A DNA stretch of 64,000 nucleotides, taken from Colwellia sp. MB02u-6 (GTDB lineage: Bacteria; Pseudomonadota; Gammaproteobacteria; Enterobacterales; Alteromonadaceae). Position 1 is the first letter of the stretch, and each line of letters opens with the position of its first letter. This document shows positions 47,646-57,003 of the stretch, piece after piece. The stretch lies in the NCBI RefSeq assembly GCF_014077095.1, contig NZ_JACGVG010000027.1:617155-681154 (forward strand), given 5' to 3'. Under the pieces are notes generated by a model that was not told the origin of the DNA, searched no databases, and worked only from the letters and a program-made list of their open reading frames with translations. The position numbers were made by a program, and so were the translations under genes.

Positions 47646-48608
47646 TTAAGAGCATTCTTTGAGGTCATTATCAGTGTCATTATGAAGACCGTTATAAGAA
47701 TGAGCAGAAGCACCACATTGACCTGCACCTGCGCCTAGCGTTAGTGTGGTCACATCAATATTCTCACCGTAACAAGCATTAGCACCCAGCGTTGCCGTCG
47801 TTCCCTTAATCTCTTTAGTCACAAACGCGCCAGCGGCCAATGTCATCGTTACTGTTCTCAGATTTCCAACGACAAATGAACCAGCACCCAGTACCGCTGA
47901 TGCATTCACAATGATATCGCTACACGTGTATGCACCGGCACCCAGTGTCGCCGACGAGGCCGCTGTTGTGATACCTTTAATATACGCGTTCACGCCGAGT
48001 GTTACTGAGGATCTACGTGATTCTACAGCACCCTCTACAAAGGCGTCAGCACCTAGCGCCACTGTGGTTCCAGCGCTAACATCTTCAGTCACAAATGAGT
48101 TAGCACCCAGCGCGACAGTTGTTCCTGCATAAACTTCTCCATTCACGCCTCCATCTGCACCCACAGCGATAGTTGTTGTCGCACTCACGTCACCAGTCAC
48201 TAGTGCTCCAGCGCCCAGGGCTAGAGTTGATCCAGCAACTATAATGCCTTCCACCTTTGCATCAGCGCCCAGTGCTATAGTCGTTTTCGATGTTACGTTT
48301 CCTATAATTTCAGCGTTGGCACCCAGCGCCACTGTTGAGGACGAATTTAGATTTCCTTTTAATTTGCCGTTTGCACCTAATATGGCTGAAGCTGAATCAA
48401 GTTCGTCTATAATGACTAGATAACCACTAGCAATATAAACGTCGTTAGAATTATCGGTTGCTTGGTCAAAACAGTTGTAGGTATTGTTTATGCTGTTCAG
48501 TCCGCAATGAGGTACAGAAACACCGTCAAAGTTAATGCTGACTGCATTTGCAGCTAGTGAGAAGGTACTTGCAATTAGCGTTACTATTAGTTGTTTTTTA
48601 AAATGCAT
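47646..48608 (-). CDS. Secreted beta-solenoid repeat protein, unknown
   Basis: A 320-residue secreted protein with signal peptide MHFKKQLIVTLIASTFSLAANA. About residues 70-300 are thirteen tandem 18-residue repeats of the form TTVALGANAFVEGDVSAG (conserved A/T-L-G-A core, then x-V-x-G-x-V). An 18-residue period suits a beta-solenoid coil of three short strands. Six Cys, in the N-terminal cap and the last third, may form disulfides. It resembles polymer-forming or bactofilin-like solenoids and could be an adhesin or surface/ice-contact protein; there is no known family assignment from motif alone. No LPXTG, PEP-CTERM or autotransporter domain. Confidence 0.8.
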   Translation of the reverse strand: MHFKKQLIVTLIASTFSLAANAVSINFDGVSVPHCGLNSINNTYNCFDQATDNSNDVYIASGYLVIIDELDSASAILGANGKLKGNLNSSSTVALGANAEIIGNVTSKTTIALGADAKVEGIIVAGSTLALGAGALVTGDVSATTTIAVGADGGVNGEVYAGTTVALGANSFVTEDVSAGTTVALGADAFVEGAVESRRSSVTLGVNAYIKGITTAASSATLGAGAYTCSDIIVNASAVLGAGSFVVGNLRTVTMTLAAGAFVTKEIKGTTATLGANACYGENIDVTTLTLGAGAGQCGASAHSYNGLHNDTDNDLKECS

Positions 48609-48783
48609 TATTTGGTATCCTATAAATATAAAGCTGTTATTGTTATTGTTAAATAACCTGAATACCTTTATTCAGTAGGTAAGAGAATGCAGTATTTAGA
48701 CCATGATATTAATATTTTTATTTATCAGCCACTTAGTTTAGTAATTAATAACAAACTCAATTATATAAACAATAAATACACCC

Positions 48784-49048
48784 TTTGTTATAAAGTTGTA
48801 AAAAATACTGGCAGTGATAGAGGATTTTATTAGCCAACTCGAGTTAATAGTCCATACTTGACCTTGCCCCGTCGCAGGGCTCCTCGCAATGACCGAGTCC
48901 CGTATGTTTCAATAAACTCTTTGTTATAAAGTTGTAAAAAATACTGACAGTTATGGCTAATTTCATTAGCCAACCCGAGTTAATAGTCCATACTTGACCT
49001 TGCCGCGTCGCAGGGCTCCTCACAGTGACCTAGTCCCGTATGTTTCAA
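48784..49048. repeat. Tandem pair of 136-bp repeats
   Basis: Two copies, beginning at 48784 and 48920, start TTTGTTATAAAGTTGTAAA and end CGTATGTTTCAA. They align without gaps over 136 bases with a handful of substitutions. The central CGTCGCAGGGCTCCTCRCA part is clearly richer in GC than its surroundings. No ORF is carried. The rest of the 48609-49477 gap holds further short repeats (CCGATCAC twice near 49158 and 49202) but no gene. Confidence 0.8.
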
Positions 49049-49477
49049 CATTTTTATCACTTATGTAAGTGACACTCGGGTCAAAGCCGTTGATAAATTT
49101 ATAATTAACGCGGTGTTGCATATTCTCATACATCGTGACCACCTAATACTCTCTAAGCCGATCACCTAATACCATCCATCGAGAGCACTCAATACCATCG
49201 ATGCCGATCACTTTTCGATCAAAATGGCATTGAGTAATTAGCTTGAATGGTAATGTTTGATTTTTTTACTTTTTGGAATATCAATGGGGTAATAGTCATT
49301 GATGATGACTATTACAATACTAAACTAGCTGTAAGGCTAATTTAGTTTAGATGAATTAGTGAATAATATGGCAAGACTTCGCGTTTAGAAAGTCATTAAC
49401 TCCGACCTTATTAATAGCGATACCTCAGATACTGAAACGGGGGAGGGTTACTACTATTTTTTAGTTGGGTGTAAAAG

Positions 49478-50353
49478 CTATAGTTCAAGACCAACGAGGC
49501 CAATAACAACTAGCCAAAAAGCGAAAAAAAGCTTGAGCTTGGTCGCTGACAAATGAGTGACTAGTGTTTTAGCTAAAATACCGCCAATGATCGCGCCAGG
49601 GCCGGCAAACAAGACCACTTGCCAATACACCTGAAAATTAACCAGGGTATAATGCCAAATACCTGTCCAGACAGTGATTGCTGAAACAATAACCGCAGCA
49701 GAGACCGCCAAGCTAATATCAAAGCGGCGAAGAATTAAATAGACCGCCAGTAATTCACCCACGCCCACCGACAACCACGCTGTGATGGCGCCACCACTTA
49801 GGCCAATAACTGACAAGGCTAACCAGTCAAACCATTGAATTTGGCTACGTTCGCGTTTGGGCTTAATAGCGTAAACCGTTAAAATAATGGCGCAGCCTAA
49901 TATTAACGAAAACCAGCTGAAGCTATGATGTAAGGATGAGGGAGATGCAATGCCAAAACCTTGAACGGCTCCAATACCGATTATGGCGGCAATACTGGTG
50001 ATCACAATAATGCGTTTAAAACCTTGCCATAGACGCAGATCCGTTTTCTCAGTTTGATAGTGATTCCACCATGTTATTGCGCCCGCGGTCATTCCAAAAC
50101 ACTGGATAGCAAAGCTAGTGGCAACTGATTGAGTATCAGTGAAGCCTAATTCTTTGAACATGGGAATAAAAACGACACCACCGCCGGCTCCGGTTGCGTT
50201 GGCAAAAATAGCGCCTATTATTCCTAATAAGCTGAATAAGGCATAATCAATTAATTCAGCTATCTTAGCTGGGGCGAGATAAAGCCAAAGCAACCAGGTG
50301 CCTGAAAATAAACACATAAATTTTGCATTTGATAAACGGATAGGATTATTCAT
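49478..50353 (-). CDS. TauE/SafE-type (TSUP) membrane exporter
   Basis: A 291-residue membrane protein with about eight hydrophobic segments. The pattern GAIFANATGAGGGVVFIPMFKELGF near residues 46-70 and GGAITAWLSVGVGELLAVYLILRR in the second half are the repeated TauE/SafE (DUF81) signatures. The family exports sulfite, sulfonates or other organosulfur anions; the exact substrate is unknown. A small membrane protein gene lies directly upstream on the same strand. Confidence 0.88.
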   Translation of the reverse strand: MNNPIRLSNAKFMCLFSGTWLLWLYLAPAKIAELIDYALFSLLGIIGAIFANATGAGGGVVFIPMFKELGFTDTQSVATSFAIQCFGMTAGAITWWNHYQTEKTDLRLWQGFKRIIVITSIAAIIGIGAVQGFGIASPSSLHHSFSWFSLILGCAIILTVYAIKPKRERSQIQWFDWLALSVIGLSGGAITAWLSVGVGELLAVYLILRRFDISLAVSAAVIVSAITVWTGIWHYTLVNFQVYWQVVLFAGPGAIIGGILAKTLVTHLSATKLKLFFAFWLVVIGLVGLEL

Positions 50354-50381
50354 CTAGATGACAGTTGATGAATTAAAGTCA

Positions 50382-50855
50382 TTAAATATCACCAGCGATA
50401 AAAGTGATCGTTGGTGTGGATAAACCGAGATTAAATACATGATTTTTGCCTAATATATGACTGTTCAGCCAAGTTTTTGAGGTCGCAGTCAGTGCTGAAA
50501 TATCGCCCGACAAAATAGTGTTAGTTAAATAAAGATATTCGATGGAAATATTGAGCTTGTTGACGATTAAGCTAGTGTTAATTTTAGCGACTGTACTCAA
50601 GATGCGTCGTGCCAACCAGCAAGTCGCTTGGTAATAAACACTAATGGCTTTAAGTATACTTAGGTTAAACAAAAACCAAGCAGCGTATAGATTTATGTCA
50701 GTAAACAACACTAATAGTATGCCAAACAGCAACATAAAAGTAGCTTTAAAATAGGCTGGAAGTGAATGGTCGTAGGTGACAAGTTCACCAGAACAGTCAG
50801 CGTAATGAGCTTTGTCTGAGATAAACTTAGTCGGACAAGAAATGGGTGCAGTCAT
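50382..50855 (-). CDS. Hypothetical membrane protein upstream of the TSUP gene
   Basis: A 157-residue protein with a long hydrophobic stretch (FKATFMLLFGILLVLFTDINLYAAWFLFNL) and a Ser/Thr-rich polar C-terminus. It ends 28 bases before the TSUP gene on the same strand, so the two are likely co-transcribed. No family recognised. The start has only a weak ribosome-binding site, and a 7-base tandem repeat lies just upstream. Confidence 0.5.
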   Translation of the reverse strand: MTAPISCPTKFISDKAHYADCSGELVTYDHSLPAYFKATFMLLFGILLVLFTDINLYAAWFLFNLSILKAISVYYQATCWLARRILSTVAKINTSLIVNKLNISIEYLYLTNTILSGDISALTATSKTWLNSHILGKNHVFNLGLSTPTITFIAGDI

Positions 50856-50863
50856 AATGCTCG

Positions 50864-50898
50864 CTGAAAACTGAAAACTGAAAACTGAAAACTGAAAA
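50864..50898. repeat. Five tandem copies of a 7-base unit
   Basis: CTGAAAA is repeated five times without error. It sits 9 bases upstream of the hypothetical membrane protein start, where change in copy number could alter expression. Confidence 0.9.
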
Positions 50899-50922
50899 CG
50901 CTAGTTTAGCGACTCCCTGTTG

Positions 50923-51161
50923 CTGATGGTAGTTATTTTCAATAAATGAGTCACTAAAGTTCTTTTACCCAATACTCTTGCTTATCAATGGGGTCAGAGT
51001 CATTGATATTTTAGTGCATGATGTTTTTGTAAATTTTAGACATAAAAAAACCGCAATTAAGCGGTTTTCTATCATAGCCTGTTGCCAAGCTATGGCCAAA
51101 TCTAAAAGTTACTAGGTATAACTAATGGACTAAAAACGGTCTTTATTTTGGTGGGCGGGGG
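50923..51161. repeat. Duplicated ssrA downstream flank, distal copy
   Basis: This 239-base stretch repeats 57004-57242 at an exact offset of 6081 bases, with only a few mismatches (for example ATGTTTTT against ATTTTTTT near 51022). It includes a second copy of the tmRNA terminator hairpin (51043-51068). It ends GGTGGGCGGGGGTCACC, a damaged copy of the tmRNA 3' end (GGTGGAGCGGGGG). With the copy next to ssrA it brackets an island of about 5.8 kb. Confidence 0.9.
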
Positions 51162-51452
51162 TCACCTTCGTTTGTGCTTTAACTTATTGATTATAATTGG
51201 ATAGTTGTGTTTGTGTTCTAATTCTTGGTACTAACTGAGGTACTAAAAATAAAAGTCATGAGTCCTTTAAATAGGGGAAAAATAATAATTTCATTATTTT
51301 TTATTCAATCAATTAACTATGCTAGGTTTTACTTAAATACCTTATATAAAGGTAAAGCATGCTGAACAATGTTTATAAGGGAGCAGGGAAGTAAAGGAAT
51401 TGATAAAAGTATAAACCCAAAGCCAAAAACTGACAAAAGAGATCAAGATGTA

Positions 51453-51680
51453 TTATTTAGTCGAAGTGTCGTACCTGATAGTCTCGCCGTAGGCGTTAGT
51501 GATGCGACCACCGTCAGCCAAGCTGATGCTAATATAGTCATCGATAGTATCATCAACAGCGAGGGCAGCCTGCTTAGTAAGGATCATTTTGTTGTGGTTT
51601 CTACGTTTGATGAATTGCTTAGCACAATAAAAGATGCTGAAAAGGACCAAGATGCCGACAATGGTATAGGTGGTGTTCAT
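51453..51680 (-). CDS. Small membrane-anchored protein, unknown
   Basis: A 75-residue protein: one N-terminal membrane segment (TYTIVGILVLFSIFYCAKQF), then basic residues (KRRNHNK) and a soluble tail. An antiparallel 111-residue frame at 51369-51704 overlaps it completely; only one is likely real, and the membrane-anchored product looks more protein-like. Neither has a strong start signal. Confidence 0.35.
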   Translation of the reverse strand: MNTTYTIVGILVLFSIFYCAKQFIKRRNHNKMILTKQAALAVDDTIDDYISISLADGGRITNAYGETIRYDTSTK

Positions 51681-51704
51681 TATAAAGGTAAACCTATTTG
51701 GTGA

Positions 51705-52831
51705 TAGATAAGCTTTCTAAGCTTTAAAGATTAACTACTTTAATAAAAACCCAATCAAACTGTGAGCAGAGGCTTTAAAGGGTTAATTAAAAACCTGAGC
51801 TATCACGGCTCGCCCATCTGTTGATCATAGGGAGTAATCGAAGTCTCAGGATTTGAATACAAGTATATTAACGGTTGTAATAATAATCAACCATCTCATA
51901 ACATTAGACATGGGTGAGTATTAATGCCAAATATGACTGTATTAAGCCCACTCATTCCATCCGTTTTTTTTCATCTCTGGACGCTAACTGATGCCACAAA
52001 GCCGACCTAATTTAACATTGAATTCATCACAACCAATAGTCCGCTTGGCCACCATTGCGGTCGTTCATCATCAAATTATTAATGCTAACTTTGTGCGCAA
52101 AGTTGACATAATGAGTTGAAAAAATTAATGTCTTTTTAGAGCGATAAACAGACGTTCAAATAATCCGTATGTTTTTAGATTTGTTGGTGTTATCGATTGA
52201 TATGCTAATGGATGGCGATCCGACATTGGCACTTTGAAGTCTTTAACGCTTGATGAAAATAAGCCAAGTTTTGCATCCACTTGGGTTATTTTAGCTGGTG
52301 TATTTAGCTTTCTTTATGACAATTAATATTTTTATAGTTACGGTCTACGTTAGGTACACCCTAAATGGACTTGCTCAAAGTCTCAATTTTACAGTCCATT
52401 ATTTAGGCCAAAAGTACCCACTTAAAATGGACTTTGGCAAAATCGGCAATTCAAAATGACTGGTTCATTATACGTTGTTTTTGAATAGATATTTTGACTG
52501 TCTCTATGGGTATACCCTATGTGGACTATAAAGCCTAAATAAAGATTTAACGGACAGCTAGCCGAACTAATCAACGAACGGCCCTAATTAGCAGATTGCG
52601 AACAGTGAAAGAATGTATCGTATGACTCCTTTGAGCGAATTATAGACGGTGGGCTAATTAGTTTTTCAACCACTAATGCCTATATCTTTGCACTATAAAG
52701 TCCCAGCATGCCGACAATAAAAAACACAACTATACTGTATATAAATGGCGCTGTTTGGCTTAGATGTTGTTATTGAATAAAAGCACTGTATGAACTACTG
52801 TATAGATGATTCATTAACAAGGCTAACTACC
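51705..52831. other. Long non-coding stretch before the IS1595 relic
   Basis: About 1.1 kb without a gene I can support. Bases near 52150-52250 (CGTTCAAATAATCCGTATG..., then GACATTGGCACTTTGAAG) resemble the stretch near 55572-55660 (CGTTCAAGCAATCTGTATAC..., GACATTAGCACTCAGAA), so a diverged repeat occurs twice in the island. An in-frame piece SFASTWVILAGVFSFLYDN near 52275 may be the tail of a lost membrane protein. Confidence 0.45.
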
Positions 52832-53395
52832 ATGAATAAAGCAGATATTAGAGCGTTAGAAGCGCAACTCACCGAATTGCCTCATTCCCAGAAAAAATAT
52901 TTTCTCAGTTTGTTATCACAGCTTATTGAATCTCAGGCGGCATCCTTTATTGATAGATCGTCAGACATCACATGTTGCCGCCATTGTACTAGCCCACAAA
53001 TTAAAAAGTGGGGTAAATCAGCAGGTCTTCAACGTTATAAATGCAAAAATACCGAGTGTGGTAAGACGTTTAATGCGCTTACAGGCACTGCTTTATCTGG
53101 CCTTCGCCAAAAAGATAAATGGTTCGATTATCTCCAGTGTATGTTCGATAGCTTGCCTCTGAGAAAAGCAGCACAGAGAGTGAATATAGATTTAACCACT
53201 GCATTTAGATGGCGACATCGCTTTCTAACAGCCCCAACCAAGATACAAACTAAGAATGTTTCGGGGATAGTTGAGGCAGATGAAACCTTCTTTCTGGAGT
53301 CCTTTAAGGGTAAACGTACCATTGAGCACAGAAAACCCCTCAATTTTGGCAAACAGACTGGCGGGAAAAATTTTGGAGAATTGTTAGTATATTAA
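52832..53395 (+). pseudogene. IS1595-family transposase, C-terminally truncated
   Basis: From the ATG at 52832 the frame reads 187 residues (an in-frame upstream start at 52790 also exists). A zinc ribbon (CCRHCTSPQIKKWGKS and YKCKNTECGKTFN) is followed by LRQKDKWFDYLQCMFD and the first catalytic Asp region VSGIVEADETFFLES. A stop follows KNFGELLVY. The rest of the ISXO2-like DDE domain, with the second Asp and the Asn/Glu, is missing. It therefore cannot transpose. The inverted repeats were not identified. Confidence 0.85.
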
Positions 53396-53433
53396 CGGTT
53401 AGAGAAAAAGGTGGTTTATTCTACTTATACTTT

Positions 53434-53991
53434 TTAGTCGTTGGTGTTGTTAGTTGTTGGTGTTTTCGTATCTTCTGTCACGCCTACTTTATTAGTGGTT
53501 TCCATCTTATCGCCAATAGTAACTTTTGTACTGCGAGCTTCTATTGCCCAGTTCGCTTTAATAGTATCAAGAATCTTGTTATAGAGGACCAGCGCCTCTT
53601 CCTTGGTCAGGTCGTAGTTCTGGGAAAATTCGCATGTGCGAAAGAACAATTCTCGCGACAACAAAACTGTAGGCGTCCTCCCAGCCATTTCTACTTCCGC
53701 CGAATTATCACTTTCGTCGCCGGAATCTGCGCCATCACCCAAGTCCACTAATGACAAAGAAATATCGCCAGCCTCAGACTGGTTAAACGCCGCATCCGGT
53801 GGGGGCATCGCGCACGTAATATAATTGCTTTTATCGTCTCTAATAAACGTATGAGTAATTGATGAGGTCCCAGTAATTCGAGTGTTCGGAGTAATGTCCA
53901 CTACTCTCGCTTCTGGTTCATAAAGGCTGGCGCATCCCGAAAGCGTTAGTGCGCCAATCACAACTGAGCTACCCAATATATATTTCGACAT
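53434..53991 (-). CDS. Lipoprotein of unknown function
   Basis: The ATG at 53991 is chosen over the longer frame (start 54174) because GAGGTT precedes it and it gives a proper lipoprotein signal, MSKYILGSSVVIGALTLSGC. The 185-residue product has a moderately acidic middle (GDGADSGDESDNSAEVE), a helical C-terminal part (SQNYDLTKEEALVLYNKILDTIKANW) and a Thr/Asn-rich tail. GC is higher than that of most of the window, as for the neighbouring integrase fragment. No family recognised. Confidence 0.65.
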   Translation of the reverse strand: MSKYILGSSVVIGALTLSGCASLYEPEARVVDITPNTRITGTSSITHTFIRDDKSNYITCAMPPPDAAFNQSEAGDISLSLVDLGDGADSGDESDNSAEVEMAGRTPTVLLSRELFFRTCEFSQNYDLTKEEALVLYNKILDTIKANWAIEARSTKVTIGDKMETTNKVGVTEDTKTPTTNNTND

Positions 53992-54351
53992 AACCTCACC
54001 CCACTCCTCAAAATACCTAGCATACATCACAATTTGTGACCTTCTCACAACACGCATCGTACACCAACGCCAGTTCAGCAATATTGTATCACTTGCATTT
54101 TTTCGCACACTTGTGATTAGGATCGATACCTGCTTGACTCGCCCAAGAGAGATGGCATTACAAAGCTGGCTCACACTCTTTGGCTATTTTTTCGCCGCGT
54201 CACTAACCAATACAGTAGTTGTCCACGCAACTTCACATGCCCTGTAAATAATTTCAGAATGGGGTTCAAATGCCGCACACCCTAGTAAACAGACTCGCGG
54301 TGTTGCGTAAACGGCGAGTCGAATTGTAATCATACTGATTACCTTGTCTTC

Positions 54352-54585
54352 ATGCCCGCAACGCTACCGCCTGCAGTCGAGTGTGGCCTCGGCGTCCGCG
54401 TATTACTCAGCGCCAAGAAAGTCTGGATCTACCGGTACCGGCTCGCTCCGACCACTACTGAACGTGCCGCAAACAAGCAAGGCAAGCTGCGCCGAATCCG
54501 ACTTGGTGACTGGCCACTCATGAAGCAAGGAGCAGCCGTCCATGAATTCATCAGGCACCACGACAACCGCAAGTCTGGGATTTAG
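54352..54585 (+). pseudogene. Tyrosine integrase fragment (N-terminal arm domain)
   Basis: A 77-residue piece reading GLGVRVLLSAKKVWIYRYR and GKLRRIRLGDWPLMK, which match the N-terminal (DUF4102) arm-binding domain of P4-type phage integrases. The catalytic domain is absent. GC is high. The fragment is consistent with a genomic island that once used the ssrA 3' end as attachment site. Confidence 0.75.
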
Positions 54586-55397
54586 TTTTTACCGCCGGCC
54601 ATATACGCCTTATGGAAATTACTATTCCAAGAAAAACGTTGTCCGACGAGACCGCTCAACGATAGTGTGCCGCATGTATAAGGCTCGAATCCTGGCATAG
54701 CAGTAGGCGCCATATAATACATCGAGTAGCCGTCATCTACGAGGTATGAGTAATCATCGCCTTTTTTGTCTATTAGCTTGCGGTTGCCCGGGTTCCAAGT
54801 TGCAGTTATCGGGTCAGAAAGAAAAGGACTTGGTATTACTTGACCGGCAAATGAAAACGACATGTTCGCATCCATTTGATGCGATTTTTCTTGCTTATAG
54901 CTTGCTTGTGCAGCTGCTTCCATGCCCTTTCCCACGCCCTCGATTTCACCTTTCACTTGCGCAGAAAGTCCAAATTCACTATTTTGTGCGGAACTACTAA
55001 ATTCACTATTTTGTGCGGAACCACTAGAGAGTTCCATTTGCACTCTGCCCGTAGGAATGGCCAATGAAATTTTTACCGTGGGGGGAAAACCACGGTGTTG
55101 CCAATTCTGATGAGGTACATTAACCATAGAACACCGAGGAACATAATACATATGTCGTACCCCTTCGATGTATTTTGTGGTTGCTTCAGACCCGACTTTC
55201 CACCCATGGTCAAACACCCAATAAAATAACGGAACAGCCGAGTTATTAACAAATAAATAGGTATCCGTACCCCCTGCATTTGCAGCAGAACCACTAGCCA
55301 GTAGCAGGGCCGTGGAAATGGCAGTCGAGATTCGGCGAAGCGATTTTGATTTTAGTTGACCCATATTAATCTTTTTTATTGATTTTAGTTGACTCAT
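54582..55397 (-). CDS. Secreted protein of unknown function
   Basis: The frame carries two copies of a start module, M-S-Q-L-K-S at 55397 and M-G-Q-L-K-S at 55364, each preceded by AAGATTAAT; the DNA around them is a tandem duplication of about 33 bases. A signal sequence follows (ISTAISTALLLASGSAANAGG). The mature protein has NSAVPLFYWVFDHG, a Ser/Ala-rich repeat (QNSEFSSSAQNSEFGLSAQ), a helix with EGVGKGMEAAAQASYKQEK, and a C-terminal part rich in aromatic residues. No family recognised. GC above the window average. Confidence 0.65.
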   Translation of the reverse strand: MSQLKSIKKINMGQLKSKSLRRISTAISTALLLASGSAANAGGTDTYLFVNNSAVPLFYWVFDHGWKVGSEATTKYIEGVRHMYYVPRCSMVNVPHQNWQHRGFPPTVKISLAIPTGRVQMELSSGSAQNSEFSSSAQNSEFGLSAQVKGEIEGVGKGMEAAAQASYKQEKSHQMDANMSFSFAGQVIPSPFLSDPITATWNPGNRKLIDKKGDDYSYLVDDGYSMYYMAPTAMPGFEPYTCGTLSLSGLVGQRFSWNSNFHKAYMAGGKN

Positions 55398-55457
55398 ATT
55401 AATCTTCTTTAATTGTGTTGATCGAGCGGTGAACCTAGGTGAACCTAACATAGACAT

Positions 55458-55695
55458 ACCACAAAAAGCAAACGCGTAGCCAGACGGCTACAACATTGCA
55501 TATGTTCCATTTTGGAACATATAGCACCAACAAGCCATTGCCCGATCGGCAAGTTTGAGCGAACAGGAGCCGTTCAAGCAATCTGTATACCTTTAAACTT
55601 TTTGATGTTGTCGGTTGGTATCCTAATGGCAAGTTTTCCGACAAAGCAGACATTAGCACTCAGAATTTTATAAGTGTATTTTGCGACCAAATCCA
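55458..55695. other. Non-coding stretch between the secreted-protein gene and the REP sequence
   Basis: About 240 bases without a gene. It contains the second copy of the diverged repeat also seen near 52150. Confidence 0.4.
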
Positions 55696-55757
55696 AACTT
55701 ATTATGCCACCCATAATAACTTGTTGAACTTATTATGCCACCCATATTAACTTGTTC
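55696..55757. repeat. REP sequence pair, left of the RAYT gene
   Basis: Two adjoining 31-base units, each starting AACTTATTATGCCACCCA, at 55696 and 55727. The inverse form TGGGTGGCATAGTAAG occurs right of the transposase gene. Confidence 0.8.
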
Positions 55758-55813
55758 ATATTTCAAACAATAAACTACACTTAATTTATTCTTTTATAAG
55801 TGTGGTGATAGTT

Positions 55814-56794
55814 ATGCCTAAGCCTCGTTCACAACAAATTAGTTTAACTGATACGCCGTATTATCATATTTGTAGTCGAACCGTCCGCAAAGCCTTTTTA
55901 TGTGGTGTTGATAAAGAAACTGGTGTCAGCTATGAGCATAGACGTCGTTGGATCGAAAAACGTATTTTTCAATTATCTCCGGTGTTTGCCATTGATATTT
56001 GTGCACATGCTGTAATGAATAATCACTTACATTTAGTACTTCATGTTGATAGTGAACAAGTTAAAAACTGGACTACGTTAGATGTACTTTCTCGTTGGCA
56101 TAAGTTGTTTAAAGGCACCTTGTTGACCAGAAAATATCAGCGAGAACAACTATTAACTAAATTCGAATTGGAAATGGTTGAAGAAACAGCACAGGTCTAT
56201 AAGGAACGCTTAATCGATATCAGTTGGTTTATGCGCGCTTTAAACGAGCCTATTGCTCGACAAGCGAATAAAGAAGACCAATGTACCGGCCACTTTTGGG
56301 AAGGGCGCTTCAAATCTCAAGCCCTGCTTGATGAAGGCGCTTTACTGTCCTGTATGGTTTATGTTGATTTAAACCCTGTTCGTGCAGGTATTGCTCCAAC
56401 ACCTGAAAAATCAAGTTTTACCAGCATCCAGCTACGTATCAAAGCGGCGATAAAGGGCGAGCAGCCTACAACGTTATTAGCCTTTACTGGCAATGAACAT
56501 CAAGATAAAGTCTCAGGTATCAGCTTTAGCTTGAAGGATTATTTAACCCTCGTAGATGAAACAGGTCGCGTAATAAGAGAAGATAAACGTGGTGCTATCG
56601 ATGCTAAAACCGCACAGATACTGTTAAGGTTGCACATCAACAATGAGAGTTGGTTAAAGCTCACCACAAACTTTGAAGGTATATTCACTGGTGCTGTTGG
56701 CACCGCAGAGCATTTGTGTGAATTTACTGCGCATGTTGGCTTAAAACGAGTACATGGCATCGTCAACGCCCAGGCTTGTTTGAATAGCGCTTAG
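55814..56794 (+). CDS. REP-associated tyrosine transposase (RAYT)
   Basis: A 326-residue Y1-transposase-like protein counted from ATG 55814 (MPKPRSQQISL); the frame opens at 55802. The start ISLTDTPYYHICSRTVRKAFLCG is the standard TnpA_REP opening. NNHLHLVLHV supplies the HUH-type histidines; CTGHFWEGRFKSQALLDEGALLSCMVYVDLNPVRAG holds the family C-terminal motif. RAYTs mobilise REP sequences rather than themselves. The gene is intact and flanked by REP-like inverted repeats. Confidence 0.92.
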   Translation: MPKPRSQQISLTDTPYYHICSRTVRKAFLCGVDKETGVSYEHRRRWIEKRIFQLSPVFAIDICAHAVMNNHLHLVLHVDSEQVKNWTTLDVLSRWHKLFKGTLLTRKYQREQLLTKFELEMVEETAQVYKERLIDISWFMRALNEPIARQANKEDQCTGHFWEGRFKSQALLDEGALLSCMVYVDLNPVRAGIAPTPEKSSFTSIQLRIKAAIKGEQPTTLLAFTGNEHQDKVSGISFSLKDYLTLVDETGRVIREDKRGAIDAKTAQILLRLHINNESWLKLTTNFEGIFTGAVGTAEHLCEFTAHVGLKRVHGIVNAQACLNSA

Positions 56795-56965
56795 TAAAAC
56801 TATACCTTTTCATAAAAATCATCTACTTGCTTATAATTCATGATTTCCTGCAATAACAGTGGGATTGATAAGATAATGGCTCAGTTACTAAATTATTGAG
56901 CTTTTGACAGTATTAAAAGATCAGTAAATTAATGCTATTTTTTGTTATTGTTTTACAGAGTTATC

Positions 56966-57000
56966 GTGGGTGGCATAGTAAGCCCTCGCATAGTAAGCCC
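56966..57000. repeat. REP sequence right of the RAYT gene
   Basis: TGGGTGGCATAGTAAG, the inverse of the left REP unit with one mismatch, then a second partial GCATAGTAAGCCC. Ends 3 bases before the duplicated ssrA flank. Confidence 0.75.
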
Positions 57001-57003
57001 TTA

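Noticed and set aside
51369..51704. 111-residue plus-strand ORF
   Set aside because: Fully antiparallel to a small membrane-anchored ORF that looks more protein-like; neither is well supported.
52738..52765. LexA-like site CTGTATATAAATGGC
   Set aside because: Only half of the palindrome is present; not a convincing SOS box.
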